A stretch of 64,000 nucleotides of DNA from Rhinopithecus roxellana (taxonomy: Eukaryota; Chordata; Mammalia; Primates; Cercopithecidae): the NCBI RefSeq assembly GCF_007565055.1, contig NC_044568.1, positions 42,043,656 through 42,107,655 of the forward strand. Direction: 5' to 3'. The first letter of the stretch is position 1. Every line of letters begins with the position of its first letter. Below, one piece after another: positions 1 through 15,000 of the stretch. Position numbers and translations under genes: made by a program. The notes beneath the pieces are model-generated. The model made no database searches. It was not told where the DNA came from and saw only the letters and a program-made list of their open reading frames with translations.

Positions 1-272
1 GAATTAACACTGGAACAGAAAACCAAACACCACATGGGAGTTAAAACTGGGCATGCATGGACATAAAGATGACAATATAGACACACTGGTGACTACTAGA
101 GCGGGGAGGGAGGCAGTGGGGCTAGGAGTAAAAAACTACCTATTGGGTACTATGCTCACTACCTGGGTGAAAGGATCATTCATATCCCAAACCTCAGCAT
201 CACGCACTATACCCAGGCAACAACTCTGCACCAATGTACCCCCATGAATCCAAAATAAAAGTTGAAAACATT
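1..272 (+). mobile_element. L1 3' end fragment in POLR2C intron 2
   Basis: The segment reads like the sense 3' end of a primate L1 (L1PB/L1MA type): the 'gaacagaaaaccaaacac' start, the 'gggtactatgctcactacctggg' region and an end with 'aataaaagttgaaaa'. It is non-coding and lies antisense to POLR2C. It is cut by the left edge of the window. Confidence 0.7.
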
Positions 273-571
273 TAAAAATTTTTGTGACAATAGTAATGAA
301 AACAGTATTTGAACCCAGGTCTGCACACTGTTAAACCCATGCTTCTCAGCAATGCATACACAGGACAAGGGTGGACCTAAGTGGTCCGTGGGTGCCAGGG
401 AGGCGGCCACTGGGCCAAGGGCACAGGGTATGGTCAAGTCTCCAGCAATGCACTTTTCTCAGCACTACCACCCTCAGCCCGAACCAAGGACTGGAAGGAG
501 CCCCAAGGAGTGTGGGTGGAGAGCGGAACAGGAACCCGTAGGCCCGGGAACGAGGAAGGGGGGTCGCTTAC

Positions 572-1060
<489 letters not shown>

Positions 1061-2145
1061 CCGGATTCAGCTATCTCAGAGGGTAGTTTGGCAAAACACG
1101 CGTACGTCCTTGACTTAACAGTAACACTTCTAAGAATTCATACTGCAGAAACACTTGCAGTTGTAAACAAAGATACGAGTGCAGGGACGTTCATGGTAGT
1201 ACTGTTTGTACTGTCCATTGATAAGAGACCTGGTGAAGTATACACACATAGAATACCATGAAGCCCTTAAAAAGAACTTGTACGTCTACAGAAAAACAAA
1301 AGTATATTTTAATATGAATGCATATTTTAGCAAAGTATACCTGAATTACAAGTAAATACCCTTTCCCTTGCAGTCTCAAGTATGGACCATGCACTTCTGA
1401 AAACTTCAGGAAAAGATACAATGTTCTTTAACCTAATGCTTCCTCTGCAGTCTGTGTAGCTGCGGTGGGTGAGTGGGAGCTTTGTCTCTGCATCCCCAGT
1501 GCCTGGCAGTGAGCACCATGTGGGGTGCATGCTCAACAAAGAACTACTGAAGTCCCCTAAACAGACTGGAGAGAGTCTCAAACTCTCAATGGGCCTCAAA
1601 CAAATGGGCCTCAAACAAAGTGGCAGCTGCTCCAACAGAAAAGCTCTAAAATAGAACTTGACAGGAGCTACATTTAAGAGGTGGGAGAAGAGTAACCAGA
1701 TAAAGAGTTGGCCTTTGCAAAGACTGACACCTCTTCCTGAGACAGAGGGTGGGCACTGATGGAACCCTGCTCCATAGCCTGTGTCATCTCTGTAAATTAA
1801 GAATTATGGTTGTCTGCTGAGTGTGAGATGGATGCTATGAAGGAAAAAGGAGAATGCAATGCAAACTGGAACAGCTACTGCAAAAACTTCACAGGATGTC
1901 AAAAGATACAAGGAATGAAGAGAGGTACAAAAAAGATCCAGTGGAAGACCCACAAGAGATCTGAAATTCAATTAGTTGCTGACTTCCCCCATTAATATTT
2001 AACTGACTTAGGCAGAAGACAGCAAAGCAGAAAACAGAGCTAACCAGACATGCAAAGCGAATCCAGCCAGTGTACAGGCTGAGAAAATTAGTGGGGCTAA
2101 AGAATCGTCAGACAAGGGCAGCCAAGGGAGCTAATGGTCTGTGGG
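1061..2145. other. Intergenic spacer between POLR2C promoter and COQ9 3' end
   Basis: No exon, Alu or other clear element is recognised here. Base composition falls to AT-rich right after the CpG island. Short open frames are scattered and carry no recognisable protein signal. Confidence 0.5.
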
Positions 2146-2149
2146 AAGG

Positions 2150-2290
2150 CTTCTGTTACCCCTATTTTACTGATGGGAAGACTTGAGCCCAGAAACGCAG
2201 AGGTACCATAATTACTACTATGTACTAGGCAGTGGCAGCGCCAGAACACAGGTCTCCTGGCTGCCAGCCTCAAGCCTCTTCCACAACACC
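2150..2290 (-). repeat. MIR-like fragment
   Basis: Contains the MIR-type core pattern 'attttactgatgggaagactt...gcccagaaacgcagagg', followed by a decayed continuation. It is old and diverged, so the boundaries are approximate. Confidence 0.45.
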
Positions 2291-2371
2291 TCTGTCTCCC
2301 TCTGGGGTCTTGGATACCTATCATGGTTGATAAGCAAACTAACTACACAACAGGAAACTACTTCAAACATA

Positions 2372-2377
2372 TTTATT
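2372..2377 (-). promoter_or_regulatory. COQ9: COQ9 polyadenylation signal (AATAAA)
   Basis: TTTATT on the plus strand gives AATAAA on the minus strand, about 630 bp after the COQ9 stop codon. That predicts a 3' UTR of roughly 650 nt, consistent with a mid-size COQ9 mRNA. The cleavage site would be near 2350. Confidence 0.6.
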
Positions 2378-3008
2378 ATTTTTAGACTCAAAATACACTA
2401 ATAATCCTGTGATGCATGCTGGTGTCATATGACACCAGGCCTGGGATCACACCTCTGTCCAGCAGGCACTTGTCTCCGGTGAGGCAGTTTTCTGAGGGGT
2501 TTCCCAGGAGTAGCATCTCAGGACACCTGAGAGGGAGGGGGGTGCAAGGAACACCTCTGTGTGCACACGCCTGTGCTGTGCTGGGGATGAGCTGTCACTT
2601 TGAGGTGGCATGAGGCATGCATCACCTTGACTCTGGCTTGGGAGCCCCAAGGTTAATGGAAGGTTAAGACTTGATCAAGGTGCCCATGAGATCATGACAG
2701 GGACATGCTTGGTTTCTGTGGCTTGATTGCTTGGATGCACATCTCATTTTTCAATCACACAATTGCAGTGCAGAAAGGCATCAGGAGGCTTGGTCTGGTA
2801 TTAGGAACTGAAGAAGAGGCCCAATCCCTGACCAGAACGGTAGCATCAAATGCCTTGTGGTTTCCAGGTGGCGGTGGTAGTGTCTCAGGAGTCCTTTAGT
2901 GTGTTCTCAAGAACACCAGGTTACATGGATGGCACCTCATACTTTTCAAAGCTCTTTCAATCTGTCCACTCATTCTCTTCTAGGCATTGTAGCTTACACC
3001 CTCTCCTC

Positions 3009-6000
3009 TCACCGACGCTGGTTTAGACCTGTCAAGTTCTTGAGCTGACACGGGAATGGAAACAAAAAGAATAGTGAGGGCTTACCCTGCCTATAAACTC
3101 TAATAGAAAAGATGTAGCTTTTCTTTTTCTTTCTTTCTTTTTTTTTTTTTTTTTTGCATAGAGGCAGGGTTTTGCCATGATGCCCAGACTGGCCTCAAAC
3201 TCCTGGGCTCGAGCGATCTTCCCAAAGTACTGAGATGATATGCATGAGCCACCGCACCTGGCCAAGATCCAGGTTTGCAAGGTGGCAGGTGCAGCTATGA
3301 TACAGAGACTTGATATACCAGGGTCCCAGGAGTCAGTGATATCTCCTGATAAGAGGAAAAAATAAAGAAGCGGGGTTTTTGGAATCAAGACACTAGGGCT
3401 GAACCACTGTCAGCCTTATTATTAGATTATTAGGTTTCCAGGTTAGGGCTACAAAATGATGTGAAGTCAGTAACACATATATCACAGGGCTGGAGTGAAA
3501 GACAGGAGGGGCAGGGATGTGCTGGGCAGTACTCACCGTCACCGCTGCACCCATGAGTCCTTGCACCAGTGCCTCTCCTGTGGACTTTACCTAGAAGGAG
3601 TCAGTGTCAGGTTCCCTTAGGCCACCAACACAAACTTAAACATGAGACAGGCAGGATAAATCAGGAGGCCTATAAGCCCCAAAAGGTGGAGACATGGAGG
3701 CCACATTACTGGAAGGAGAGCTTTGGACAACACAATCACAAATGGGCAAAGTATGGCTCTTAGGGAAGGGCTGGCCTGAGGAAGAACCAGCCAGGCTCCC
3801 TGGGAAGGCCCTCAGGACTGTCAGCTGAGGCCAAAAGGGACCAAGAGCACAGTCAAGTGACCAGCTATGGCCTGAGGAGAACAGGTATGCCTTCTAAAGA
3901 GGGTTCCCCAAATGGCCAGTCCCCAGCTACCTGCTTGGCAGTGTGGCCCATGTTCATTGCATCATTAATCCGGTTTTCCAGGAAGCGCCAGGTGTCCTCA
4001 AAGTCTGGAGAGGAGTCCTGCATCATCACCAGCTCTGTCGTGTTGTAGATGCCAGCCAGCATGGCTCGGCGGGTGTACCAGTTAAACTGCAAAGAAACCC
4101 ACGCTACCGCTGTGGGCTGATGCAAGTCTGAGGCAGTTCCTACCCAAGGCCATGGGAACTCCTGGTTCCCTCTTGACTACTTCTTTCTCTCACAGATACA
4201 TCTGGCCCTCTAGACAACACTACCATCTCAAACTTGACTGAGCATCAGAATTACCTCGTTGATTAAAAATGCAAGCTCCTGGGCCCAACCTCTTAAGAGC
4301 AGAGTCAACGGATCTAAATTAAGTGCCAGGAATCAGGATACTTAATAAGTATCCCAGATGATTTCGCTACATCCAATCCATTTTGGAACTGCTAGTAGAA
4401 AGCCTACATCTTAGGACATCTGAGTCCCAGAAGATGCTGTAATCAGCCAGTTATGACCAAACCTTGGTGTGTTCATCAACAAAGTGAGGGCTGAGACAGA
4501 CTCATGGACAGATTACAATACCTGGGCAAAGCTGAGAGTTCAAGTCCCTCAGCAACTTCTGATTGTTCTGGCAAACTGCTCTTCAGAGGACCAGCTCAGC
4601 TGCTTGGTGTTTTATTCCTTTAATTTCTTTGCTTTCTAATTTCATTTTCCTACTATCTCTGTTGGCATTATATTCCCACATGGGGGAAGTTTATTAAAAC
4701 ACTTTGTTATAACTATGGTGGGAGTATTTCTGTGTCTCCTTATCCAGGATTCCACAAAGTATCATCACATTTTAATTTCCTTTATGAAGGTATATTTTTT
4801 AAAATTTCCTACCAGAAATATGGTAACATTAACAAGTCAGATTCTTTCCTGGTGCTGTTTAAAGAGCCTTATTGATCTCTTAGCAAAGCAGGCCAAGATG
4901 GGCTGGGGAAGGGAATTTCTTTTTAAAGCAATGGGTGTCTCCATGGCATTTCTTTTTTTCAAAAGAGGAATTTTGCTGCAGAATCTACATCTTAGGAGGG
5001 AAATGATAATAAAATGGCAGCCCAATTAGCTTTTGCCAATGCTAAAGGCTCTCTGACACCTGGTGTCACCACCACAAGCTGGTAGAAATAATAACTGGTT
5101 TGTGGCTAGAATGCTGGTCCCTGAATGATGACCTAGATCCCACTTTGGCTTCGTGAGGGACCTTCCTCATACCTTAGATGGGAATGACACTGCAGCCCCC
5201 CTACAGGGGCTTGTGATCAAAGAAATTTCACAAGCTTCTTGAAGCAATGCTTAACACAAGCCTTTCCCAGCCTCCTGTGGGCCTGCAGAAAGCACTCACA
5301 TCAGTGGACTGGTCCCCAGCGTAATGCCACATGTCATCCACCATGCTGGTGAGCAGGCTCAGGCTGGACGGGATGTTGTGAGGGAGCATGAGGATGCTGA
5401 GGGCCTGGGGAGAGAATGGCAGAGGAGTAAGCTCTGCTCCCAGATAATGGTGCATAGCTGACCAGCACCTACCTCTCCAATGAGAGCTAGTATGAGGGGA
5501 CCTGCCCAGCTCTAGTTCTCTGAGACCAGCATCTTCACCCACCAGTGTGAGTTCTGGGCAGCTAGCAATGCTGACTACAGCTGAGGAAAGCCAGGGGCAT
5601 AGCCCTGTCTTATGCAAGCCCAAGCACATTCTCCATCCCTAGCATTTGGAACTGGGAATGCAGAGGGACAGAGGGTCTAGATTGGTCTAAGCAAGGATGG
5701 GCAAAGATACCCCAGTCTGTCACACAGAAGAAACACAGCAGAGATAGGAGTCCGTTCACATACATCAGCTCCTACTGTCAAAACAAGGTCCTGCCACTTT
5801 ACCAATGCTACATCCACTGGGGAGGTGGTCAGAGAGGTCCTGGATCAGCTGTAAGGTTTTCTCTTAGTGAGGTAGCCCAGAAGAAAACACTATGCTGAAT
5901 CAGGAAGGCAGCTGAGGGACTCATACATGCACTTCCACTGATTTAACTGCAAGGTGGAATGAGTCACATGCGGCCTGGGGTTAGGCACCACCATAAGTGT

Positions 6001-9000
6001 TCAAATGTCTATCAACCGAATGACTGAAACTACATGTTCAGTAGTCTTCCAGCTGAGCAAAGGACACAAGATGTCTGAGTCCCTCTCACTTCGGGTGTAC
6101 TTTCACTCTGTACTTTCTTCACTCAGAGAATGGCCCATACTGTGACATGCTTTAAAACAGAGGAAGAAGGAAGCTTCAGAAAAGGTGAAAAAAACCCTTG
6201 CAACGAATATGCCATTCCCCAAGCATCACATTGACAATTTGACAAATCACAGTCCTCGAGATCTAAAATCCACAGGGCTGTTATTCAAGTGAAGACAGCC
6301 AATAAAATCTTCTGACTCTTCTAACTTCCTGCATGGATTCCTCCTCCCTGAAGACCTGGTGGCACACTCAGGCCACTAGGAGAACCCCACCCAGGATGGG
6401 ATCCAGTACCCGGACCACTGATATTTCCAAGAACTGAGACACAGATGGCTCAGGGTCACTCTCTTTGGTATGCCCAAGTTTGAAACCCAGCTCTACCAAG
6501 TGTACTAAGTATTCTCGGGTTTATGGAGATTGATGAGCTAAGTTCAACAGTGTACAAAGTCATCTGAGTGAAAGGTGCTGAGAATAATAAATATTAGGAT
6601 TATTGTTGCTCTGGGGCCTGGATATGGACTCGGTACCCGGGGCCAGTGCTCAATGTATGGGATCAGCATTCTCAGTCTGGTTTCCACTGCATCCCTCAGG
6701 AACTGGTCTGTTTTCTTCTTCCTGGAAGAGGGAAAAGAAAACAGTGTGTCTCTGAGTGAAAGGCAGAGGCTTAGCGCTCCACGGTTTACTCAGCCCTAGG
6801 GAAAAGGGTCCCACCAGCTCCTGATGCTGGCCTGACTAAAGCTGTCAGAGACAGGCTGCCGGGAGTCAGTCCCATCACAGCAGCAGGGCTGCCCAATGCT
6901 ACTTTCTTTGGGTTCTGCTTGGATTGGCCTCCTGGGGATAGCTAGTAGGGCCCAAGTTCCCTGATCCTTAGCTGCCACCCTGAGTAATAATGCCTTGGGA
7001 CTTACTCTGCCTGGCCCAACTGTACCAGCTTCTGCTCCTCTTCCAGCACGCGTGTGAGCCGGGCATTGCACTCGGTCACAAAATGCAGTATTAGTTCACT
7101 GCCATCCTTCCCAAACATGCTGGCTGCTGCACTGGAGAGACCCAGAGACTACAAAAGGGGAAACAGAAAACAGAAAAGCGGTGCCCAAGTGTAGGGTACA
7201 TTTGTTGCCTGTTCATCACTAGAGCCTCTTCCTAGTGACAGCAGCTTGATTTTCAGTGGGACACCCCTACTCTTCACTCTGGGTCCATGTGATTTTGGTG
7301 AAACTGACCACCACCGGTCCCTCCACCCCGCAAAGCCCCTTGGTGTGTGTGCAAGAGTGGAATCCAGGCTTGAATAGCAAGTTCACAGAGACTAGCTCAG
7401 GGATGAACACATCAACAGGTCTTCCTTTTTTAGAAACTAAGCCTTCAGCTGCTTTCTCCAACTTTGCACCTAACACATCTAACGCCAGTCCTTCCATCTG
7501 TTGTCCAGATCCCACAATTCTTGCCTTCAAGGAACTTCACCCTCTTGATTTTGCCTATTTTCTCTTGTAAATTCACCCTCACTCTTGTTTCTTTCCTTTT
7601 TTTCTTTTTTTTGAGACAGTGTCTCGCTCTGTCACTCAAGCAGTGGTATGACTGCAGCCTTGACCTCTCGGGCTCAAGCAATCGTCCCATCTCAGCCGGG
7701 GACCATAGGCATGTGCCACCACATCTGGCTAATTTTTAAATGTTTTTGTAGAGATGAGGTCTCGCCATATTGCCCAGGTTGGCCTCAAACTCCTAGTGTC
7801 AAGCAATCTTCCCGCCTCAGCCTCCCCAAGTGCTGGGATTACACATGTGAGCCTGGTCCACTCTTGTTTCTGTACTCTTCCCATTTGTGTTCAATCATGT
7901 GCAAACTTCCATCTGTTTCCTCTGCTTGGCGCACCCTAGTTCTCATCTACCCCTCGCAGCCAAATGCCTCACCACTTCCTCACCTTCTATATGTACACCT
8001 CGATCCACTCCAGTTGATTTCTGACCCAGTTCTCCACTCAAACAGTTGTTGCGCCAGTAACCAATGTCTAGCTGCTTAATCCACACTCTCCTGCTGTGCC
8101 TCCAACGTCAGGAAGCTCTGACTTAGACTTTGACAGCCCATCCTATTCTACTCTCCCCTTAAATGTCTGAGTTCCTTGACAGTCTGGACTCCCCTCTCAT
8201 ATGACATTATATTCTTGCCCTGGACAATCTCACTGACTTCCATAATTACTACACATATATATACACACACAGTATATATATGCACGCTAATAATGCCCAA
8301 ATGTGTATCTCTAGTCCAGCTGTCTCCTCCAGTTCCCGACCTGTATGCCTGATGCCTCCACTGGTTGACTGAAAAACTCCTCATACTCAATAAAGATCAA
8401 GACTGTACCCTTCCCCAAAGATGGTCCTCTTCCAATGGCCTTAACCTTAGAAAACACTACCACTGTATACCCACACATGCAAACTGGCAACTCCAATGCC
8501 ATCCTGTCACTCCCTCCCATGTCCAAGCTATTCCCAAACTTACCCACTGCCATTACTCTAAGCCAGACCACCTTATCTCTCCTGGATGTCTGGCAGCAGC
8601 CCCCAATGAGTCTCTCTCTGCCTCCAATCCACTTTTCATCCAGCAGCCAAAATGAGCATTTTGAAATGCCAAATTTAATCCAGTATCTTCAATTGTTCTT
8701 AGAAGAAAAGCTTGACTCTTTATCATGACCTTTAGGGCGTTGTCTGATTTGACCTTGACTGACCTTTCCAGCCTTGCTCATCTCAAGTCTCTCTTCCTGC
8801 ACTCTCTGCATGGTGGTTCTCTGTGGTTCCTCTAATGTACCATCCTTCTTTTTCTTTCCACCTTGCCTGTGCAGTTTCTCTATTTGGACTTGTCCATCCC
8901 CTACCCACGAAGTCAGGTAAAGCCTATTCATTCCTCAATTCTCAGCTCAAAAGCCTTTCCTGACCGCCGTTACCCACCCCATATATATTTTTTTTTGAGA

Positions 9001-12000
9001 CAAGGTCTCACTCTGCTGCCCCGGCTGGAGTGCAGTGGCATCATTATGGCTCACTGCAGCCTCGACATACCAGGCTCAAGAGATCCTCCCATCCCAGCCT
9101 CCCAACTAGCTGGGACCACAGGCAAGCACCACCATGCCTGGCTAATTTTTGTTTTTTTTGTAGAGATGGGGTCACTCTCTAGGTTGCCCAGGCTGGTCCC
9201 AAATTCCTGGGCTCAAGCAATCCTTCTGCCTTGGCCTCCCAAAGTGCTGGGATGATAGGCATGCACGACTGTGCCCAGCCCTCCATCCCCTTGGTATGAC
9301 AAATTAAACTATTTGTCAAAGTTTAATAGGCAACATGTTTTCTTTTTTTACTGATGCACTTAAAAATGGTGCTTCTTACAACCAATGGCATCTTAGAGTC
9401 AATGAAATATGGTAGTTTTGATCACAGACAATTCTTGCCAATGGGTTGCCTTTAGAACACAACTCCCAAAAACCAATTCCATGGTTCATTACTTTTATAT
9501 CCACAAAATAAAGCCATTCCATCCTATTGAGGGAAAAAAAAAACAGTCAATCTTGCAGCTGTGACCTGATCTAATGATCAGGTCCCTCCATTATACAGCC
9601 CAACAGCACCCTTCCTTGATAGCACTTACCACATCGTCTAAGTAAATATTTGTATACATTTTATTAATGTTGCTAGACTGGAAGCTCAACAAGGGCAGGA
9701 AGCAGGTCCATCTTGACCCCTGTCATGTCCCTTGGACTAGCACAGTGCCTAGGGCACATTATTTGCTCAACAAACATTTAAAGAATGAATCATTTAAAGG
9801 GTTTTAATTTGGAAGAACTAGGCATAAATGTTAGTAGTATGATCTTTGGTGTGATTATAGGTGTTTTCTACATTCTTTTTTATATTTGTTTGTATTGTTC
9901 AGTTTTCACAATGAGCCTACAGTGGAGTCAGAGCATCTGCATTTCACTAATGAGACTTCTGTTACCAAATGTGCATTTGGGAGTGAGAGAAGACAAGGAA
10001 ATAACAGTTAAATTTCAGAAAAGCAGCAACCTTGCCCATTGTCCATGGGTAGATGCCCTGCAGCAAGCCTGGGATGGGAGATGCAACTCTGTCATCCCCT
10101 CAGTCTCTTGGAGAATGGTATCTTGCTATGCTGGAGGACTCCCTACAACATGGCTTGAACATGAGCCTACTGCCTAATCTAAAGCAGCAGTCTCTACTAA
10201 TGCAGGAAATGCTGTTAGAGTTTCTGGGAAAATAAGATGTGTTGGTCTCCAAAGTGGTGCCTTCTTGGGGGTTTTCAAACACCATATGTCATTAATTCAA
10301 AAATGCATATAGATTTTTCATTTTAAAAAATCAGTGTCAATCATAGAAGTGCTCTGTCATAGTTCAAAATGCAGTATGCTTTCTGTTTTACTGATGCATT
10401 TAAAAATGGTGCTTCTTATAACCAATGGCATCTTAGAGTCAATGAAACATGGTAGTTTTGATCACAGACAATTCTTGTCTAATAGGTTGCCTTTAGAACA
10501 CAACTCCCAACAACCAACTCCGTGGTACGTTCTTTATAACTACAAAATAAAGCCAGTTCCACCCTACTGGGGGAAAAAACCCAGTCAATCTTGCAGCTGT
10601 GAGGGGATCTGAGCTGGACTGGAAGAAGGCATGAGGCCTTCCGCTCTGCCTGGTGTGACTCCATCCTGGCTCATCTTGGTCAGGTGGCTCCACCCTCACC
10701 TATACACACCTGGGCTCCTTCTGCAATCGCCTCTGCTGTCCACCCGTGAGCGGGCACGAACTCCAGGGCTGCCGTCAGGATGCGGTCCTGCAGCTGCTCC
10801 TCACTTTCATAGTCCTCCTCCTCCTCGCCGCCCTGGGCTGTATACCTGAGACAAGAGGATACAGCCCAGCATATTTCATCTCCTGGCTTGTACAATGGGC
10901 CTGACCAGAAACTAGGGGCTCTGGATCTCCTCTAAGCACATGCTGGGAAGACATTTACTCTTGTGTCAGTATCAATGTGGGTTTTTTTTGTTTGTTTGTT
11001 TTTTGTTTTTGAGATAGTCTCCCTCTGTCACCCAGGATGGAGTGCAGTGGCGTGATCTCAGCTCACTACAACCTCCACCTCCTGGGTTCAAGCGATTCTC
11101 CTGCCTCAGCCTCCCGAGTAGATGGGACTACAGGCATGCGCCACCATGCCCGGCTAATTTTTGTATTTTTTTAGTAGAGACAGGGTTTCACCATGTTGGC
11201 CAGGCTGGTCTCGAACTCCTGACCTCAAGTGATCCGTCTGCCTCGGCCTCCCAAAGCTCTGGGATTACAGGTGTGAACCACTGCGCCCAGCCAGTATCAA
11301 TGTTTTAATGCCAACAGAGTAAAAACTAGATCATCCTTCCCCTCCCCATAGGCACCGAGAGGAATCCAGCAAATGAGGTCATGTGGTATGAAGGCAATGC
11401 TGCACCCTGGAGTTCCCCGTCTTCAGCCCTTAGCACAATGTGCTCAGAGGGTTTCTTCATCTAAACTCACACCAGACTACCTCCATGAGGGCAGGAGCAA
11501 TGCTGTTAGTCACAGGGCCTGGCATGATAGTAGGGCCTCAAAAAATATTTCTTGAATTGAAATGAAAAGTACTTTAGGGCCGGGTGCGGTGGCTCAAGCC
11601 TGTAATCCCAGCACTTTGGGAGGCTGAGACAGGTGGATCATGAGGTCAGGAGATCGAGACCATCCATCCTGGCTAACACGGTGAAACCCCGTCTCTACTA
11701 AAAAATACAAAAAACTAGCCGGGCGAGGTGGCGGGCGCCTGTAATCCCAGCTACTCAGGAGGCTGAGGCAGGAGAATGGCGTGAACCTGGGAGGCGGAGT
11801 TTGCAGTGAGCTGAGATCCGGCCACTGCACTCCAGCCTGGGCGACAGAGCCAGACTCCGTCTCAAAAAAAAAAAAAAAAAGAAAAGTACTTTAGTTAGGA
11901 AATCAGAAAAATGAAAAGGAACACTCTAATTTCAGATCTAGAGAAACTTTTCAATGGCAGGATTAGGAAAAAAAAAAACCCTCTAATGGAAATGTAAATT

Positions 12001-15000
12001 AGTATTACCTTTCTGGAGGGCAACTGGTCCCACATATGTAACAAATCTTTTTTTTTTTTTTTTTTTTTGAGACAGAGTCTCACTCTGTCACCCAGGCTGG
12101 AGTGCAGCAGCGCGATCTCGGCTCACTGCAACCTCTGCCACCTGTGTTCAACTGATTCTCCTGCCTCAGCCTCCTGAGTAGGTGGGACTACAGCCGCCTG
12201 CCATTGCGCCTGGCTAATTTTTGTATTTTTAATAGAGATGGGGTTTCACCGTGTTAGTCAGGATGGTCTCGATCTCCTGACCTCGTGATCCACCCACCTC
12301 GGCCTCCCAGAGTGCTGGGATTACAGACGTGAGCCACCGCGCCCGGCCTGTAACAAATCTTTAAATGTACATATCCTTTGACTCAGTGCCCCCACTTCTA
12401 AGAAGAGATTCACACACTTTATCACATTATTTCTTATATTAGTGAAGGAAATCTAAATATCCATCAATAAAAGACAGGTTAAATAAATTTCGGCACAGCT
12501 ATTTGCTGGAATGTTATAGAACTATTAAACTATGAAAAGACATTACAAACGTACTGTTGAGTGAAAAAACAGGTTCTAGAACAGCATGTAGAGTTTATAC
12601 ACATTGTATCTATTCTATACAAAAACATATATATGAAATAAGCTTAGAGAAACATCTAAAAGGATATTCACAAAAATGTTAGCAGGGTTATCTCTGTAAT
12701 TTTGGATAAAACTGCTTTATTTTTGTGAACTTCTCTATACTGTTTAGATGTTTTAGAACAAACAGGCACCAATTTTATAAAAACAATAGGTTATTTCCAA
12801 AGACAGCCTTGGGGTCGGGTGCAGTGGCTCACACCTGTAATCCCAACACTTTGGGAGGTCTAGGGGGAGGACAGTTTGAAACCTAGGAGTTTGAGACCAG
12901 TCTGGGCAATGTAGCGAGAAGTCATCACTACAAAAAACAAAAAATTCTAAATAACAAAGATGGCCTTGGAAATGAAGGTAGGTATAAAAGGGGATGGAGA
13001 GGAGAGAGGAAGTGAAGGAGGAACAGACATACTGAAGCATGTGAAATGGCCAGAAATAGGTGGATTAGTGCCTACCTGGGGGGTGGATGAGAAGACTCTG
13101 GATCAGGTTTTTCTGCCCCCTGTGTTTCAGAATGCTGCTGAGAAAATGAAGGGGGTGGCTGCTGCTTCTGCTCATCTGAAGACCTTAGCCCCACAGCTGA
13201 AGCATGGAAGGCACGTGGCACCAGGGCTGGTCGGCAATGGGTCACTGAAACAGAAACTGGGCTGGTCAGTCCGAGACATTCAACAGAGAAGACCCTTTCA
13301 GACTCAGAGTGGTAACAGAGACAAGGAGGAGGAAAAGCAGGCCAGAGACTCCTCCAGAACCACTTATCCAAGTGTTGGGTCCCACACAAAAATATTGCAC
13401 GAACTGGGAACTTTGGGACATGAAGTGGTAGCAAAAGTGGTAAGCCAGGAAAAAAGACCTACCTAGCATCTCGACCTGTTTCTACTACTTGTTACTTGTG
13501 TGATAACTGGCAAACAATTTCACCCCAATGTGCAGATTTTTAAATCTGCAAATTTAGAGTAATAACTTCTACTTGCTCAATGGGACCACTGTGTGGCCCA
13601 AACAAAATGTAAAAGTGGCTTGTAAATGTTACATATTTATATATATTATGGCAAGAGCTCTGGAGTAGTAATTTAATGTCTCAGTCCTACTCTCCCAGTG
13701 TCTATACGGTATCTTTGGACAAGTCACTAATCTCTGCTTTCTCATCTGCAATATCTGTAACATCCCCACTTACTTTAAGAAAGATAAGAAGTATGTTTCC
13801 TAAGCATAAATTCATACTACTTTTTTATTTCCCAACATGTTTTATTCTAAAAATTTTTTTTTTGTTTTTTTTTGAGTCAGAGTCTCACTCTGTCTCCCAA
13901 GATGGAGTGCAGTGGCACTATCTTGGCTCACTGCAACCTCTGCCTCCCAGGCTCAAGTGATTCTCATGCCTCAGCCTCCTGAGTAGCTGGGATTACAGAC
14001 ACCCACCACTACTCTCAGGCTCATTTTTGTATTTTTAGCAGAGACAGGGTTTCGCCATGTTGGTCAGGCTGGTCTCAAACTCCTGACCTCAAGTGATTAC
14101 CTGTCTTGGCCTCCCAGAGCGCTAGGATTACAGGCGTGAACCATCGTCCCCAGCCTATTATAAAAATTTTCAAACATGCAAATGGAAAGAATTATGGAAT
14201 GAACACCTGCATATCTGACACTAGGTTCTACACATCTGTCATTTCTTAATCCATCTTGATTTTTGGTGCATTTGTTGCAGATATCAGTATTATTCATCTC
14301 TAAACATTTTAGCATGGAAGAGTTCTGTGTTCACTGTTTTTTTTGAGATGCCATTTACACACAATGAAATGCATAAATCCTAAGTGTACCATTTTATGAG
14401 TTTTGACAGATGTATACACTTGCACAGCCTGAACCCAATCTAAACAGAGAACATTACTGTCACCCCAGAAAGTTCTCTTATGCTTTTTCAGTCATTCCCC
14501 ATTCATACTGTTCTGAAGTTTTCACTCTAGGTTAGTTTTTGCTTGTCTTAGTTTTGCCTGTCCTAAGATTTCATCTACATGTACATATTTCAATAAAGCT
14601 TCTTTCACTTAGGACTGTGTGTGTGTGTGTGTGTGTATTCATTTAAAGTTTAAATAGGGACAGAGTCTCGCTATGTTGCCCAAGATGGTCTTGAACTCCT
14701 CGGCTCAAGCAACCCTCCCACCTTGGCCTCCCAAAGTGTTGGGATTATAGGTGTGACCCACCACACCTGGCCCACTTAGTATATTTTTGAGATTGATCCA
14801 TACTTTCATGCATATCAGTAGATCTGACAAAAATTGTCTCCTTGATCAGGCTCTAACCAGGCTCCTCTGAGCCCTCTTCTTATCTAGGCCTCAACCTTGG
14901 CCTATAAAGACTTGAACACACACTAACGTAAGCATCACTCAGGGCCACATCCCTTACGATAACCCTACCCACCTTTAAAGTGCCTGCCTGAGAAAACTCA

